Source: Phnomibacter ginsenosidimutans (GTDB taxonomy: Bacteria; Bacteroidota; Bacteroidia; Chitinophagales; Chitinophagaceae). Taken from it: a stretch of DNA of 64,000 bases. Made by a program: the position numbers and the translations under genes. The notes below the pieces were generated by a model, which ran no database searches, was not told the origin of the DNA, and was given only the letters and a program-made list of their open reading frames with translations. The stretch is from assembly GCF_009740285.1 (NCBI RefSeq), contig NZ_CP046566.1, positions 682,001 to 746,000 of the forward strand, read 5' to 3'. Below, piece by piece: positions 38,425 to 48,272 of this stretch; the stretch's first letter is position 1, and each line of letters opens with the position of its first letter.

Positions 38425-38504
38425 GGAAGACGGAAAGTCCGAAAGACGGAAAGTCCGAAAGACGGAAAGTCCGAAAGACGGAAAGTCCGAAAGACGGAAA
38501 GTCC
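38425..38504. repeat. 16-bp tandem repeat, five units
   Basis: GAAAGACGGAAAGTCC repeated four times perfectly, plus one unit with a single mismatch at the left. Each unit is itself two related 8-mers (GAAAGACG, GAAAGTCC). Followed by GTAGTCGGTAGTCCGG. It begins 22 bases upstream of a perfect metG -7 box (38396-38403). Confidence 0.95.
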
Positions 38505-38528
38505 GTAGTCGGTAGTCCGGAGAAATCG

Positions 38529-38612
38529 TCATGCCGACGCAGGAGGCATCTCCTCAATCGAAGTCGACTTCATCTCCTCTCCCTCTAGGGAGAGGCGGGG
38601 GGGTGAGGGTTT
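38529..38612. repeat. Second intergenic repeat block with hairpin
   Basis: Carries GTCATGCCGACGCAGGAGGC-type words, the palindrome AAGTCGACTT (38561-38570) and a perfect hairpin CCTCTCCCT / AGGGAGAGG (38576-38595) followed by a G-run. These words resemble interspersed intergenic repeats that I have seen in other Bacteroidota genomes; only one copy is in this window. Confidence 0.45.
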
Positions 38613-38668
38613 TGGCAGTGCCAACTTCATTCATTATTCCTGCTTACCTTTCCCTAAAATCGTGAAGA

Positions 38669-38896
38669 ATGGAGCAAGTATATCTTGTAAAAGTGAAAAA
38701 GGAATATGCCGCCGCAGCTATCGAGCAGTTGTTGCAAGAAAATGCGCTGGAAGCCATTGAACACCCCGGTGCCGTTTCTCCTGATGAACGCATGAACGTC
38801 ATCAGAGAAGAACGGGAAAAATACATTCGGGGAGAAGATGCCTCCTTTACATGGGAGCAGGTGAAAGCTTTAGCGCAACGTAAAAGTTTGCATTAA
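38669..38896 (+). CDS. Antitoxin of a type II toxin-antitoxin pair
   Basis: 75 residues, rich in Glu and Lys: MEQVYLVKVKKEYAAAAIEQ, then HPGAVSPDERMNVIREEREK and a C-terminal FTWEQVKALAQR. The size, charge and position fit antitoxins of the addiction-module type. It overlaps the toxin start by one base, so the two are co-translated. The C-terminal helix probably wraps the toxin; DNA binding would be by the N-terminal part, which is inference. Confidence 0.75.
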   Translation: MEQVYLVKVKKEYAAAAIEQLLQENALEAIEHPGAVSPDERMNVIREEREKYIRGEDASFTWEQVKALAQRKSLH

Positions 38897-39192
38897 TGAT
38901 GGCCATTCAATTGGAGATCCGGCCATTGGCTTCACTGGAAATTTTGGATGCGTATGATTGGTATGAATCGCAGCTTGCTGGATTAGGAGATCGGTTCTTG
39001 TCCGACCTCGACGAATTCTTTGCTATGTTACTTCGCAACCCCAATACTTGTGGGTTTCTTGAAGACAACATCCGCCAAGGCAGGCTATCCACCTTTCCTT
39101 ATTTGGTAGTGTATGAAGTCTTTCAAGAGAAGGTGGTTGTTTTTAGTGTATTTCATGCATCACAAAACCCGGATAAGAAGAGGAAGATGTAA
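38896..39192 (+). CDS. RelE/ParE family toxin
   Basis: 98 residues. Typical ParE/RelE build: IRPLASLEILDAYDWYESQ, GLGDRFLSDLDEFFAMLLRN, IRQGRLSTFPYLVVYEVFQE and VVVFSVFHASQNPDKK, with the conserved Arg, the FPY-x-V-Y strand and the C-terminal H-x-x-x-xP. ParE relatives poison gyrase and RelE relatives cleave mRNA on ribosomes; which applies cannot be told. Start could be the first or second ATG (38896 or 38899). Confidence 0.85.
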   Translation: MMAIQLEIRPLASLEILDAYDWYESQLAGLGDRFLSDLDEFFAMLLRNPNTCGFLEDNIRQGRLSTFPYLVVYEVFQEKVVVFSVFHASQNPDKKRKM

Positions 39193-39301
39193 TTCCTCAA
39201 AGTTTTTTTGTTTGCATGCAGTGAATCGTATTCTTTGGTGGACACGTTTTTAATTTGAATTTATGATTGGTAGTTGGAGTCTTTACCGAAGTGACCCTAA
39301 A

Positions 39302-39679
39302 ATGTCTAACAGAATCAGCTTTGTTGGATTGATTGTTGTGTTTGTTATTCTAACTGGCCAATTTTTATGGAAACAAATATTTAGTTCACCTTCATCGCCT
39401 TATCAATACACCATAGGATTCATCACTAGCGACCTTACAAAAAAATCAGACTCTATAAGCGTTCGTTATCTGGTTGGTACAAGTAGGTATTCATTGAAAA
39501 ATGCTTTGCCATATGAAGAAGTTGATAAACTGCTACAAAGCCCACAACGTCTTTTTGTGAAATTCGATAAGAAAGATCCGCAAAAAGCCAGTCTGCTTTT
39601 CACACCATTGCCCAATGCACAATACTTTCAAGCAGGAGAAATTTTGGATAGTGTTTTCACTTCTATAAATAAAAATTGA
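39302..39679 (+). CDS. Small membrane-anchored protein of unknown function
   Basis: 125 residues from the ATG at 39302 (MSNRISFVGLIVVFVILTGQ): one N-terminal hydrophobic helix, then a soluble domain (YTIGFITSDLTKKSDSISVR, PQRLFVKFDKKDPQKASLLF). No family recognised. It lies next to the toxin-antitoxin pair and is more AT-rich than neighbouring genes by eye, which hints at a separate origin, but this was not measured. Confidence 0.55.
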   Translation: MSNRISFVGLIVVFVILTGQFLWKQIFSSPSSPYQYTIGFITSDLTKKSDSISVRYLVGTSRYSLKNALPYEEVDKLLQSPQRLFVKFDKKDPQKASLLFTPLPNAQYFQAGEILDSVFTSINKN

Positions 39680-39864
39680 CAAATCTATTTCCCAAGCAGG
39701 TAGTCTTCTCAAGAACCTTTGTCCGCCAGTTTCTTTATCTAAGAAAATCCTTTTGCAAGTAGGCACAAATAAACAATGTGTTGCTTTCGACAGATGCTTT
39801 CCGATATTCGAAACTGCAATCATACGTATTGTCGTCTGATACAACTGTAAAACCAAAACTGTAT

Positions 39865-41529
39865 ATGCGATCTCTTTTGATGACGCTGATGCTGGCGGGT
39901 ATGGTAGCCGGCGGCCAAACCATTGCCCAGCCCAGCAATCCCTGCATGGCCCGCTCCAGTATTTACCCCCGCCCCGAGCCCAAATATGGCGGCAAACTGG
40001 CCCGCAACTTTTCAATTTTTGATGCCGAACTGGCCAAGCACCCGCAGGTGCAAACACCAGCCTTTCACAGCATGGTGCATGGGCAAACCGTACAGCAGTT
40101 GCAACAGCTGATGCGCAGCAACAAACTGAGTTCAGTAGAGTTGATGCTGTACTACGTGCACCGCATCAAGCAGTACGATGAAGGCCTGCTCAACAGCATC
40201 ATCGAGCTCAATCCGGATGCGTTGAGTATTGCTGCCAAACTCGATGCTGAACGCAACAGCAAAAAAGCACAAGGCGCTTTGCATGGCATTCCCCTTTTGC
40301 TAAAAGACAATATTGCTACGGCCGATAAAATGCATACCAGTGCAGGTACTGCGGCACTCGCTTTGTGGAAGCCAACAAAGGATGCGGCATTGGTGCAACA
40401 ACTGCGTAAATCCGGAGCCGTTATATTCGGCAAAGCCAACATGAGTGAGTGGGCCAACTACATGGACCCCTGCATGCCCAGTGGCTTCAGTACCAATGGC
40501 GGACAAACCCGCAACCCTTATGGCGCTTACGATACATGGGGCAGCAGCAGTGGCAGTGCGGTGGCTGTAGCCGCCGATTTAGTTACCGTAAGTATCGGTA
40601 GCGAAACACAGGGCTCTATCATTATGCCGGCGGGTATCAACAGCATTGTGGGCCTCAAAACCAGCATGGGATTGTTTAGCGGCGAAGGCGTTGTGCCGCT
40701 CATGTTGTTTCAGGATGTGGCTGGCCCCATGGGTCGTACCGTAGCCGATGTGGCCGTAGTGTTGAATGCATTAACTGCCAACACGCCACAGGCCAAAGAT
40801 TTTACCAAAGCCACTGCCGATAACAAAGTGTGGCGGGTGGGCTTGCCTGATTACAGTGCCGCAGTGGTTGATAGCCTAATGAATCGTTTGCCTGCCAATA
40901 CAGATTCTGCCATGAAAGCCCGTAGCAAAAACTTTTATGCCGGTGAGCAGCTGAAAATGGAGCAACAAAAAGCGGAATTTGAAAAAGCTGGTGTGCAAGT
41001 GGTACGCATTCCTGCGTATGATTTGCCAGGAGGTTTAAATGTTGGCCCCTTGCTGCAGCATGGCTTCAAGCGTGACCTCAATGCATTTTTACAGGGGTTG
41101 GGTAAGGAAGCTCCCCATGCTTCTTTGGAAGCCATTATTGCATACAACAAAGCAGACTCTGTTAACAGGGCGCCGTATGGCATGGGGCATTTGATAAATG
41201 CACAAAACAATACCATGACCGAAGCGCATTACGACAGTGCCACCGCAGATCACCTGAAACGCTCCAGAGCAGCCATTGATGGTTTGTTGAAGAAGTATGA
41301 TGTGCAGGTGATTGCTTCTTCACTCTCACAGGTGTATGCACCGGCAGGTTATCCGGCACTGGCCGTGCCATCGGGCTATGCAGTCAATGGTCAGCCTAAC
41401 TGGATTGTATTGGTAGGCGGCTACATGGGCGAATACGAATTGCTCGCAGTTGGCCATCGCTACGAGCAGGCTACCAAGGCCAGAAAAGATCCGGATTTGA
41501 ATGCGACTATTCAGCAATTGAAAAAGTAA
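39865..41529 (+). CDS. Secreted amidase (amidase signature family)
   Basis: 554 residues from the ATG at 39865, with signal peptide (SLLMTLMLAGMVAGGQTIAQ). The Ser-Ser-Lys triad is visible: Lys in GIPLLLKDNIATADKM, cis-Ser in WGSSSGSAVAVAADL, nucleophile Ser in SIGSETQGSIIMPAG. The region after GLKTSMG matches secreted amidases of Bacteroidota rather than GatA (no GatB/GatC nearby and it carries a signal peptide). Acts on a small amide or peptide-amide in the periplasm; substrate unknown. A bidirectional terminator follows. Confidence 0.92.
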   Translation: MRSLLMTLMLAGMVAGGQTIAQPSNPCMARSSIYPRPEPKYGGKLARNFSIFDAELAKHPQVQTPAFHSMVHGQTVQQLQQLMRSNKLSSVELMLYYVHRIKQYDEGLLNSIIELNPDALSIAAKLDAERNSKKAQGALHGIPLLLKDNIATADKMHTSAGTAALALWKPTKDAALVQQLRKSGAVIFGKANMSEWANYMDPCMPSGFSTNGGQTRNPYGAYDTWGSSSGSAVAVAADLVTVSIGSETQGSIIMPAGINSIVGLKTSMGLFSGEGVVPLMLFQDVAGPMGRTVADVAVVLNALTANTPQAKDFTKATADNKVWRVGLPDYSAAVVDSLMNRLPANTDSAMKARSKNFYAGEQLKMEQQKAEFEKAGVQVVRIPAYDLPGGLNVGPLLQHGFKRDLNAFLQGLGKEAPHASLEAIIAYNKADSVNRAPYGMGHLINAQNNTMTEAHYDSATADHLKRSRAAIDGLLKKYDVQVIASSLSQVYAPAGYPALAVPSGYAVNGQPNWIVLVGGYMGEYELLAVGHRYEQATKARKDPDLNATIQQLKK

Positions 41530-41549
41530 TGCGGACCTCTACATAATGG

Positions 41550-41581
41550 AAAAGGCTGACCAGAATTGGTCAGCCTTTTTT
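41550..41581. terminator. Bidirectional terminator
   Basis: AAAAGGCTGACCA, loop GAAT, TGGTCAGCCTTTTTT. Between the convergent amidase and 41603-42088 genes. Confidence 0.92.
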
Positions 41582-41602
41582 GTCAACTATCACACGAACT
41601 GC

Positions 41603-42088
41603 TTAGTGTTTTCTGCCTTTTCCTTTGCCGGGATGGTTGTCGTGTTGACCTTTGTTTCCCTTCCATTGTTTGTGCATGGGGTGATACCTGCTTTCGAAGT
41701 AATGTTCGTCGCGGCTATCCCGAATCATAGGTTGTGGTTTACGGCCTTTATAACTTGCATAACTCCGTATGTGGTTATCGTGGTACAAATAGGCCTGTGG
41801 TTGTGTGAGCACTACTTTGTAAGAACGATACGGGCTGAAACCCACTACAGGTACGGCACTTAAGTACACCCAGCGACCACGTTGCCACACTACATAGCGG
41901 GCCTGTACCACGTCGTAGTAAAAATCATGATCGGGGAAATAATAAAACCGGGCATAGTCGTATCCTACAGGACCCCAGGCTGGTTGTACACCAATGTTTA
42001 CACTCACTTGTACCTGGGCTTGTGCGGTGCTGGCAGTAGTGCCATATATCATCAGCAATGCTGCTGCGGCTATCAGATGTTGTTTCAT
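41603..42088 (-). CDS. Small secreted Tyr-rich basic protein
   Basis: 161 residues; signal peptide MKQHLIAAAALLMIYGTTAS, then an aromatic region (YDYARFYYFPDHDFYYDVVQ, YVVWQRGRWVYLSAVP) and a strongly basic His/Lys tail (HKQWKGNKGQHDNHPGKGKG). Similar short secreted proteins with FPDxDxYYD words are common in Bacteroidota, with no known role. The His-rich tail could bind metal, which is only a guess. Confidence 0.75.
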   Translation of the reverse strand: MKQHLIAAAALLMIYGTTASTAQAQVQVSVNIGVQPAWGPVGYDYARFYYFPDHDFYYDVVQARYVVWQRGRWVYLSAVPVVGFSPYRSYKVVLTQPQAYLYHDNHIRSYASYKGRKPQPMIRDSRDEHYFESRYHPMHKQWKGNKGQHDNHPGKGKGRKH

Positions 42089-42212
42089 AGCATGTGCGTT
42101 TTAGTGAATGAATACTTGTTTGCTGTGTAAGACCTGAATACAAGTACAACGTTTATGCCACAGTGCTGCCTTTGCTTTTTTTAAGAAAATTGCTTGGCGG
42201 TAAATGCCCATA

Positions 42213-42246
42213 AAAAAATGCGCAAACCCTTTTGGTATGCGCATTT
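42213..42246 (-). terminator. Terminator after aguA
   Basis: Reverse strand: AAATGCGCA, 12-base loop, TGCGCATTT and further T. About 20 bases past the aguA stop. Confidence 0.8.
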
Positions 42247-42268
42247 CAATAAATCGTTAAAGCAATGC

Positions 42269-43311
42269 TTATAAAATAGCCGGTTCCTGCTGGCTCAGGC
42301 AGTGAAAGCTCCCCAGCCCCCAAATTATTTCTGTAGAATCGATGCCAACCACTTCTCTTTCGGGGTGTGCCTGCTGAATAATTTGCATGGCTACATCATC
42401 TTTTGCAGAGCGAAACGTGGGCACTATCACATACTTGTTGGTGATGAGATAATTGGCGTATGACGCCGGCAGTCGCTGGTCTTCCCAAATAACAGCATCG
42501 GGCATGGGCAGTTCAATAATATTGAGCTGCTTGCCATTCAGCAAACGCATTTGCTGCAGCTGCCGCAGGTTGTGTTGCAAAATATCGTGGTTCTCGTCTT
42601 GCTTGTTGGGTTCAATCACTGTAATAACGGTATCTGCATTGACGAAGCGTACGGTATCATCAATATGCCCGTCGGTATCATCGCCCACAATGCCTTCATC
42701 TACCCACAGTACTTGTTCTTGTCCGTAATAGTCGCAGAGGTATTGTTCTATTTGTGCCTGATTGAGATGCGGGTTACGATTTTCGTTGAGCAGGCAAGCG
42801 GTTGAAGTAAGAATGGTACCAGCGCCATTAAATTCCACTGAACCGCCTTCCATTACAATGCCGGGGTGAAACACTTCGTAACCATAATGTTTACCAATCA
42901 ACGTCGGAATCACATCATCCAAATCGTAGGGCGGATACTTGCCGCCCCATGCGTTGTAGCCCCAGTCAACGATGGCTTTTTTTGTTCGGTTTTGTGCAAC
43001 AAAAAAGCCGGTCCATGGTCGCGGCACCACGCATCGTTGGTGGGGTGAAAGAAAAATTCCACCTGGCTCATGTCAACGCCTGCCTGATGCAAATGACCGC
43101 TGGCAAAGGCTTTCATGGCTTCGTCGGCCACGTTGATGCGTACCTTTTCGCTTTGTGCCACGTATTTTACAAACTGGCTGTAGTAGGGAAAAATGGCCTG
43201 AATTTTATCGGGCCAGCTGGCTTCTTTATGCGGCCAGCTCAGCCATATGGCTTCATGAGGTGCAAATTCTGCCGGAAAGTAGTAGCCGAGTTCTTTTGGT
43301 GTTGGTTGCAT
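42269..43311 (-). CDS. aguA: Agmatine deiminase, frame broken once
   Basis: Converts agmatine to N-carbamoylputrescine and ammonia. The start is MQPTPKELGYYFPAEFAPHE. Substrate/active-site motifs: FFFHPTNDAWCRDHGPAF, GGSVEFNGAGTILTS, EGIVGDDTDGHIDDTVRF, and the catalytic cysteine in WGLGSFHCLSQQEPAI. The frame breaks in the A6 run at 43001-43006: one more base gives GPAFFVAQNRTKKAIVDWGY. Joined length about 347 residues, normal. It follows aguB on the same strand; together they give the two-step agmatine to putrescine route. Confidence 0.94.
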
Positions 43312-43413
43312 GAAATGAATTTTATGGGACGCAGATTTTAAAGGATGAAAAAAGATGTGCGCAGATAAAAACCTCCATGTACATCTGTTTTTATCTGCGT
43401 TATCCGTGTCCTA

Positions 43414-44289
43414 TTATCCCTCATCAATAAACCGCTTCGTAATAGGTTGGTAGCTGTCGATGCGGCGGTCACGCATGAAGGGCCAGTGGGTGCGGTAGCG
43501 GTCGGTTTTGCTGAGGTCGAGTTCTTGCACATGCACTTCCTCTTCGGTATGGCTGGCTTTGTACAGCAGGCTACCAAACGGATTGCTGATGAAAGAACCA
43601 CCCCAAAACTGCATGGCGCCATCTTGTTCCAATCCGCAGCGGTTCACACTTACCACGTGCACACCGTTGGCCACAGCATGGCTGCGCTGTATGGTTTGCC
43701 AGGCATTGTATTGTTCTTCGTTGGTAGCGGCATCTTGTGAGGTAGCCCAACCAATAGCAGTAGGATAGAAGAGAATCTCTGCACCCATGAGGCTGGTAAT
43801 GCGGGCCGCTTCGGGGTACCACTGATCCCAGCAAATGAGCACACCAAACGTGGCATATTTCGTTTTCCAAACCTTGTAACCAAGGTCGCCGGGAGTGAAG
43901 TAAAACTTCTCGTAGTAAGCCGGATCGTCGGGAATATGCATTTTGCGGTATTTGCCCAAATAGCTGCCGTCGGCATCTATCACGGCCGTAGTGTTGTGAT
44001 ACAAACCCTGAGCACGTTTTTCAAACAAGCTGGCAATGATTACCACGTTCAATTCGGCAGCCACCTGTTGCAGCGCATCGGTGCTGGGCCCGGGTATGGG
44101 CTCGGCCAGCTCAAAGTTGGCATAGTCTTCTACATCGCAGAAATACAAGCTGGTGAACAGCTCTTGCAGGCACACAATTTGTGCTCCCTTGGCAGCTGCC
44201 TCCCTTACTTTTTCAATGGCCTTTTGCAGGTTCTCTTGTTTGTTGGCGGTGCAGGTCATTTGCACCAGTCCTACGTGCACTTTACTCAT
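43414..44289 (-). CDS. aguB: N-carbamoylputrescine amidase
   Basis: Nitrilase-superfamily enzyme that hydrolyses N-carbamoylputrescine to putrescine, CO2 and ammonia. 291 residues from the ATG at 44289 (MSKVHVGLVQMTCTANKQEN). The Glu-Lys-Cys triad is visible in IVCLQELFTSLYFCDVEDY, LGKYRKMHIPDDPAYYEKFY and FGVLICWDQWYPEAARI. WPFMRDRRIDSY near the end is typical of AguB. First gene of the aguB-aguA unit, with a clear promoter at 44330-44361. No arginine decarboxylase was seen in the window, so agmatine must come from elsewhere. Confidence 0.95.
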   Translation of the reverse strand: MSKVHVGLVQMTCTANKQENLQKAIEKVREAAAKGAQIVCLQELFTSLYFCDVEDYANFELAEPIPGPSTDALQQVAAELNVVIIASLFEKRAQGLYHNTTAVIDADGSYLGKYRKMHIPDDPAYYEKFYFTPGDLGYKVWKTKYATFGVLICWDQWYPEAARITSLMGAEILFYPTAIGWATSQDAATNEEQYNAWQTIQRSHAVANGVHVVSVNRCGLEQDGAMQFWGGSFISNPFGSLLYKASHTEEEVHVQELDLSKTDRYRTHWPFMRDRRIDSYQPITKRFIDEG

Positions 44290-44329
44290 AGGTATCAATT
44301 GAAATTTGCCTCCCCGGTTTGGGGGCGGG

Positions 44330-44361
44330 CAAAAGTACCGCATCCCATGCGTATTAGCCAA
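44330..44361 (-). promoter_or_regulatory. Candidate promoter of aguB-aguA
   Basis: Reverse strand: TTG (44359-44361), 21 bases, TACTTTTG (44330-44337), full match to the Bacteroidota pattern; ATG of aguB about 40 bases downstream. Confidence 0.6.
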
Positions 44362-44420
44362 TTGTTAAAATATCATCAACCCCGCAGGATTCGACTGTTC
44401 GGAAACGCTTCACCGTCAAA

Positions 44421-47292
44421 ATGGATATGTTCAAAAGGATAGCAAGCACACTACTACCAATGTTGCTCTTGTTGCTGGCCGCCGGCCACTCGCAGGCACA
44501 AACTGTTTCTGTAAAAGGTACCATTCAGGATGCCGATACGGCCCGCATGCTGGCCAAGGCTTCGGTGAAATTGTCACCCGCCGCCGATACCACCCGTGGC
44601 CGCTACGTAACCGCCGATGATAAAGGCGCTTTCATTTTTACCGAGGTAAAACCCGGCGCTTATGTGCTGGCATTTAGTTTTACCGGCTATCAGCTGCAAA
44701 CCCGAAAAATTACTGTGGGAACTACCTCCCTCGATTTGGGTGAAGTATTGCTTATTAAAAAAGACAAAACCCTCGGCGATGTGGTAGTGGTGGGCAAAGT
44801 ACCACCGGCCCGCCAAAAAGGCGATACCACCGAGTTTAATGCCGCTGCACTGAAGGTAAACCCCGATGCGACGACTGAAGATGTGCTGAAAAAAGCACCG
44901 GGCATTACCATTGAAAACGGACAGGTAACCGCACAGGGAGAACAGGTACGCCGCATTACCATTGATGGCCGCCAGTATTTTGGCGACGATGCCACTGCAG
45001 CCTTGCGCAACCTGCCTGCCGAAGTGATAGACAAAGTACAGGTGTTCGACCGCCTGAGTGATCAGGCACAACTCACCGGTTTTGATGATGGCAATGGTTT
45101 CAAGGCCATCAACATTGTCACCAAGGCCAACATGCGCAATGGCCAGTTTGGCCGGGTGTATGGCGGCTATGGCACCGACGACCGCTATGCCGCTGGCGGT
45201 AGTGTCAATTTTTTCAAAAACAATACCCGCCTCAATGTCATAGGCTTGTTCAACAACGTGAACCAGCAAAACTTTTCGGGTGAAGACCTGCTGGGTGTAA
45301 ATGGCCAGGCCAATGCCGGTCGTGGTGGTGGCGGTGGTCGCCCCGGTGGTGGTGGATTTGGCGGTGGCTTTGGTGGCCGTGGCGGTGGTGGTTTCTCCGT
45401 GGGCCAGCAGCCGGGCATTGCCAATACCAATGCCTTTGGCCTCAACTTCAGCGACCTGTGGTTTAAAAAAATGGAAGTTTCAGCCAGCTATTTTTTCAAC
45501 AACAGCAACACGGTGGCCCGTTCAGAAACCAACCGGCAGCTGTTCCTTACCGGCGATACCAGCCAGTTTTACAATGAAGTAAGTCGCAGCAATGCTGACA
45601 ACTTCAACCACCGCATCAACTTTAGGGCGGAGTATAAAATTGACAGCAACAATACCTTGATTATTGCGCCCAATCTGAGCTTCCAGAAAAATGAATCGTG
45701 GAGCGACCTCACAGGTATCAACAATACCTCGGGCAAGCAACTCATCAATAGTACGGCCAATCTGCGCAACAGCGATGCGGCCGGCTTTAACCTCCGCAAT
45801 GAGATTACTTACCGCCACAGCTTTGCCAAGCGGGGCCGTTCTATTTCGGTGAACCTGAATAACAGCGCCAGCAACCGCAACAGCGATAGCTACCTAGATG
45901 CTATCTCGGCCTATTTCAATGGTGGCCTGTTGCTGGGCGATACCCTGCGTCAGTACACCGACAACAGCACCCGCAGCAGCAGCATTTCTACCAATATTGC
46001 CTACACCGAACCCGTAGGTAAAAAAGGTCAGATTCAGCTGAACTACAACCCGCAGTTTACCACCAACAAAGCCGATCAGCGCAACTTCAGGTACGATAAA
46101 ACCGAAGGCGATTACACCAACTTCGACACCACACTCTCCAACCTGTTCGACAACAAAGTGCGGGCCCAAAATGCCGGGCTTACTTACCGCCTCGGCGACC
46201 GCGACAATCAGTTTTCTGTGGGCATCAACTTTCAGCACACCCGCCTGCTGAGTGAGCAGCAGTTTCCGGCCGTGGCTACCCTCAACAAAACATTCAGCAA
46301 CTGGCTGCCCAACCTGCAGTGGCGCAAGCAGCTGAGCAAACAAACCAGCCTGCGCATGTTTTACCGGGCATCGGTGAATCCGCCATCGGTGAATCAGTTA
46401 CAGAATGTGATCAACATTTCCAACCCGCTTTTCATTACCACGGGCAATGAAAATCTGGATCAGAGCTACACGCATTTTCTTACCGCCCGTATCAACAATA
46501 CCAATGCAGCCAAAGGCCGCTCTTTGTTTGCCGGTTTCTTTGGCCAAATGGTGAGCAAATACGTTACCAACGGTACATGGATTGCTTCAAAAGATTCAAC
46601 CATTGCCAACAACATTACGCTACGCAAAGGCGCACAAATCAGCAAGCCCGTCAACCTCGATGGGTACTACTCGCTGCGGTCGTTTGCTACCTATGGCTTT
46701 CCGCTCAAAGCCATCAAAAGCAACCTGAACCTGAATGCCGGATTCAACTACACCCGCACACCGGGTTTGGTCAACAATCAGCTGAACTACTCTAACAATT
46801 ACGGGTACACAGCCGGCATCAACATTGCCAGCAACATCAGTGAGTTTATCGATTTCAACGTGAACTATTCGGCCAATTTCAACAATGTGGTGAACAGTAT
46901 CCGCCCGGAATTGAACAACAAATTTTACTTCCATACCACCGGTGCCAAGGTGAACCTGCTGACTAAAAACGGCTTGGTTTATTTTGAATGAAGTAACCAA
47001 CCAACTGTACAGCGGCTTGGCAGATGGCTTCGACCAAAGCTTTTGGTTATGGAACGTAAGCGCCGGTAAAAAGATGCTCAAAAACCGCCGTGGCGAAATC
47101 AAAATGAGTGTGTTTGACCTGCTAAAGCAGAACCAGAGCATTGCCCGCAACATTGGCGAAACCTATATTGAAGACGTGCAAACCCAGGTATTACAGCAGT
47201 ATTTTATGCTTACGTTCACGTATACCCTGCGAAATTTCGGACAAGCGGCGAAACGCAATGCGGGTGAAACGCCTACCTTGCAGCGCCGCTAA
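44421..47292 (+). CDS. TonB-receptor-like outer-membrane beta-barrel protein, frame broken near the end
   Basis: Signal peptide (STLLPMLLLLLAAGHSQAQ), carboxypeptidase-regulatory domain (VKGTIQDADTARMLAKASVK), plug-like domain (NPDATTEDVLKKAPGITIEN, RRITIDGRQYFGDDATAALR), a Gly-rich loop at about residues 295-335, then an outer-membrane barrel of the PF14905 type. The first frame ends falsely at 46991; one base less near 46970-46985 continues as LNEVTNQLYSGLADGFDQSF to AKRNAGETPTLQRR at 47292. Total about 956 residues. Such proteins are TonB-receptor relatives of unclear substrate. An ECF sigma gene follows 30 bases later, probably one operon. Confidence 0.85.
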
Positions 47293-47322
47293 TCGGGCGG
47301 ATTACCTAACCGTTCCAACCAC

Positions 47323-47898
47323 GTGACTGAGCTAGAACTGATTGATAAACTGAAGAAAGGCGACCAGGCGGCATTCCGCTTCATGGTTACCTCGTGGCAG
47401 GATATGGTATATAATACCTCGCTGGGCCTGGTGCAGAATGAAATGGATGCCGAAGATGTGACGCAGGAAGTGTTTGTAAAAGCCTTCGAAAGCATCCACG
47501 GTTTTAAGGGCGAAAGCAAAGTGAGCACCTGGCTGTACCGCATTACTGTTACCAAAAGCCTCGATTTTTTGCGCAGCAAAAAGCGGAAAAAGCGCTTTGG
47601 ATACATCTATAGCCTTTTTGGCGAAGACAATGAACTGGCCATCAACCCGCCTGAATTTGTACACCCCGGCATTGTGTCGGAAAAAAAACAGGTGGCTGCG
47701 GCTTTGTTTAAAGCGTTGGAAACTTTGCCCGAACAGCAGCGGGTAGCTTTTGTACTTACCCGGCTCGAAGGCTTGGGCCACAAAGAGGTAAGTGAGGTAA
47801 TGGGCAACACCGTGCCGGCCGTAGAGAGCTTGCTGCAACGGGCCAAAATGAACTTGAAGAAACAGTTAACAGATTTCTACCGTCAGAATTTAGAATAA
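47323..47898 (+). CDS. ECF-type RNA polymerase sigma factor
   Basis: 191 residues, GTG start. Region 2 with NEMDAEDVTQEVFVKAFESI and FKGESKVSTWLYRITVTKSL; region 4 with LPEQQRVAFVLTRLEGLGHK and VSEVMGNTVPAVESLLQRAK. Directs RNA polymerase to envelope-response promoters. The next two genes encode small membrane proteins, one of which may be its anti-sigma partner. The upstream neighbour is an outer-membrane barrel protein, in the same direction. Confidence 0.93.
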   Translation: MTELELIDKLKKGDQAAFRFMVTSWQDMVYNTSLGLVQNEMDAEDVTQEVFVKAFESIHGFKGESKVSTWLYRITVTKSLDFLRSKKRKKRFGYIYSLFGEDNELAINPPEFVHPGIVSEKKQVAAALFKALETLPEQQRVAFVLTRLEGLGHKEVSEVMGNTVPAVESLLQRAKMNLKKQLTDFYRQNLE

Positions 47899-47936
47899 TG
47901 ATCGTCTAAATAGCTGGCAGTATTAAATTGCCTAAT

Positions 47937-48269
47937 ATGAAAAAGGAACAACAAGCAGAACAATGGGTAAATGAGGCGCTGGATAGCCTCGATGGTATTG
48001 GCCGGGCCACTGCCAACCCCTTTCTGTTTACCCGCATCGAAGAACGCCTCCGCCAACGCAACAGCCCCTGGGAAAAACTGGCCGGCTTTGTAGCCCGCCC
48101 TGCATTTGCCCTGGCCGTGGTGCTGTTGTTTTTGGCAGCCAACTTTTATGTGGCCAATCAGGAAAAACAAGAACGGTTGGCCCGTGAAAAGCAGGCCAAT
48201 GAGCAGCTGTTCGCCGCTGAATACAGTACCAGCTCTAACCTTAGTAACGAACTCAGTGCAAATAAGTAA
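47937..48269 (+). CDS. Small single-helix membrane protein, possible anti-sigma factor
   Basis: 110 residues from the ATG at 47937. N-terminal soluble part (about 1-50: EQQAEQWVNEALDSLDGIGR, FTRIEERLRQR), one transmembrane helix (PAFALAVVLLFLAANFYVA), then a short polar tail. No zinc anti-sigma motif is present. Its place directly after an ECF sigma gene, its small cytoplasmic N-terminus and single helix fit a short anti-sigma factor of the CnrY type, but no sequence family was recognised, so this is inference from position. Confidence 0.65.
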   Translation: MKKEQQAEQWVNEALDSLDGIGRATANPFLFTRIEERLRQRNSPWEKLAGFVARPAFALAVVLLFLAANFYVANQEKQERLAREKQANEQLFAAEYSTSSNLSNELSANK

Positions 48270-48272
48270 TTC

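Noticed and set aside
38425-38504. Possible CRISPR array
   Set aside because: The repeat is 16 bp with direct contiguous units and no spacers; no cas genes occur in the window.
45300-45410. Gly-rich stretch in the barrel protein as an inserted repeat
   Set aside because: It is in frame, GC-rich like the rest of the gene, and Gly-rich loops are common in such outer-membrane proteins.
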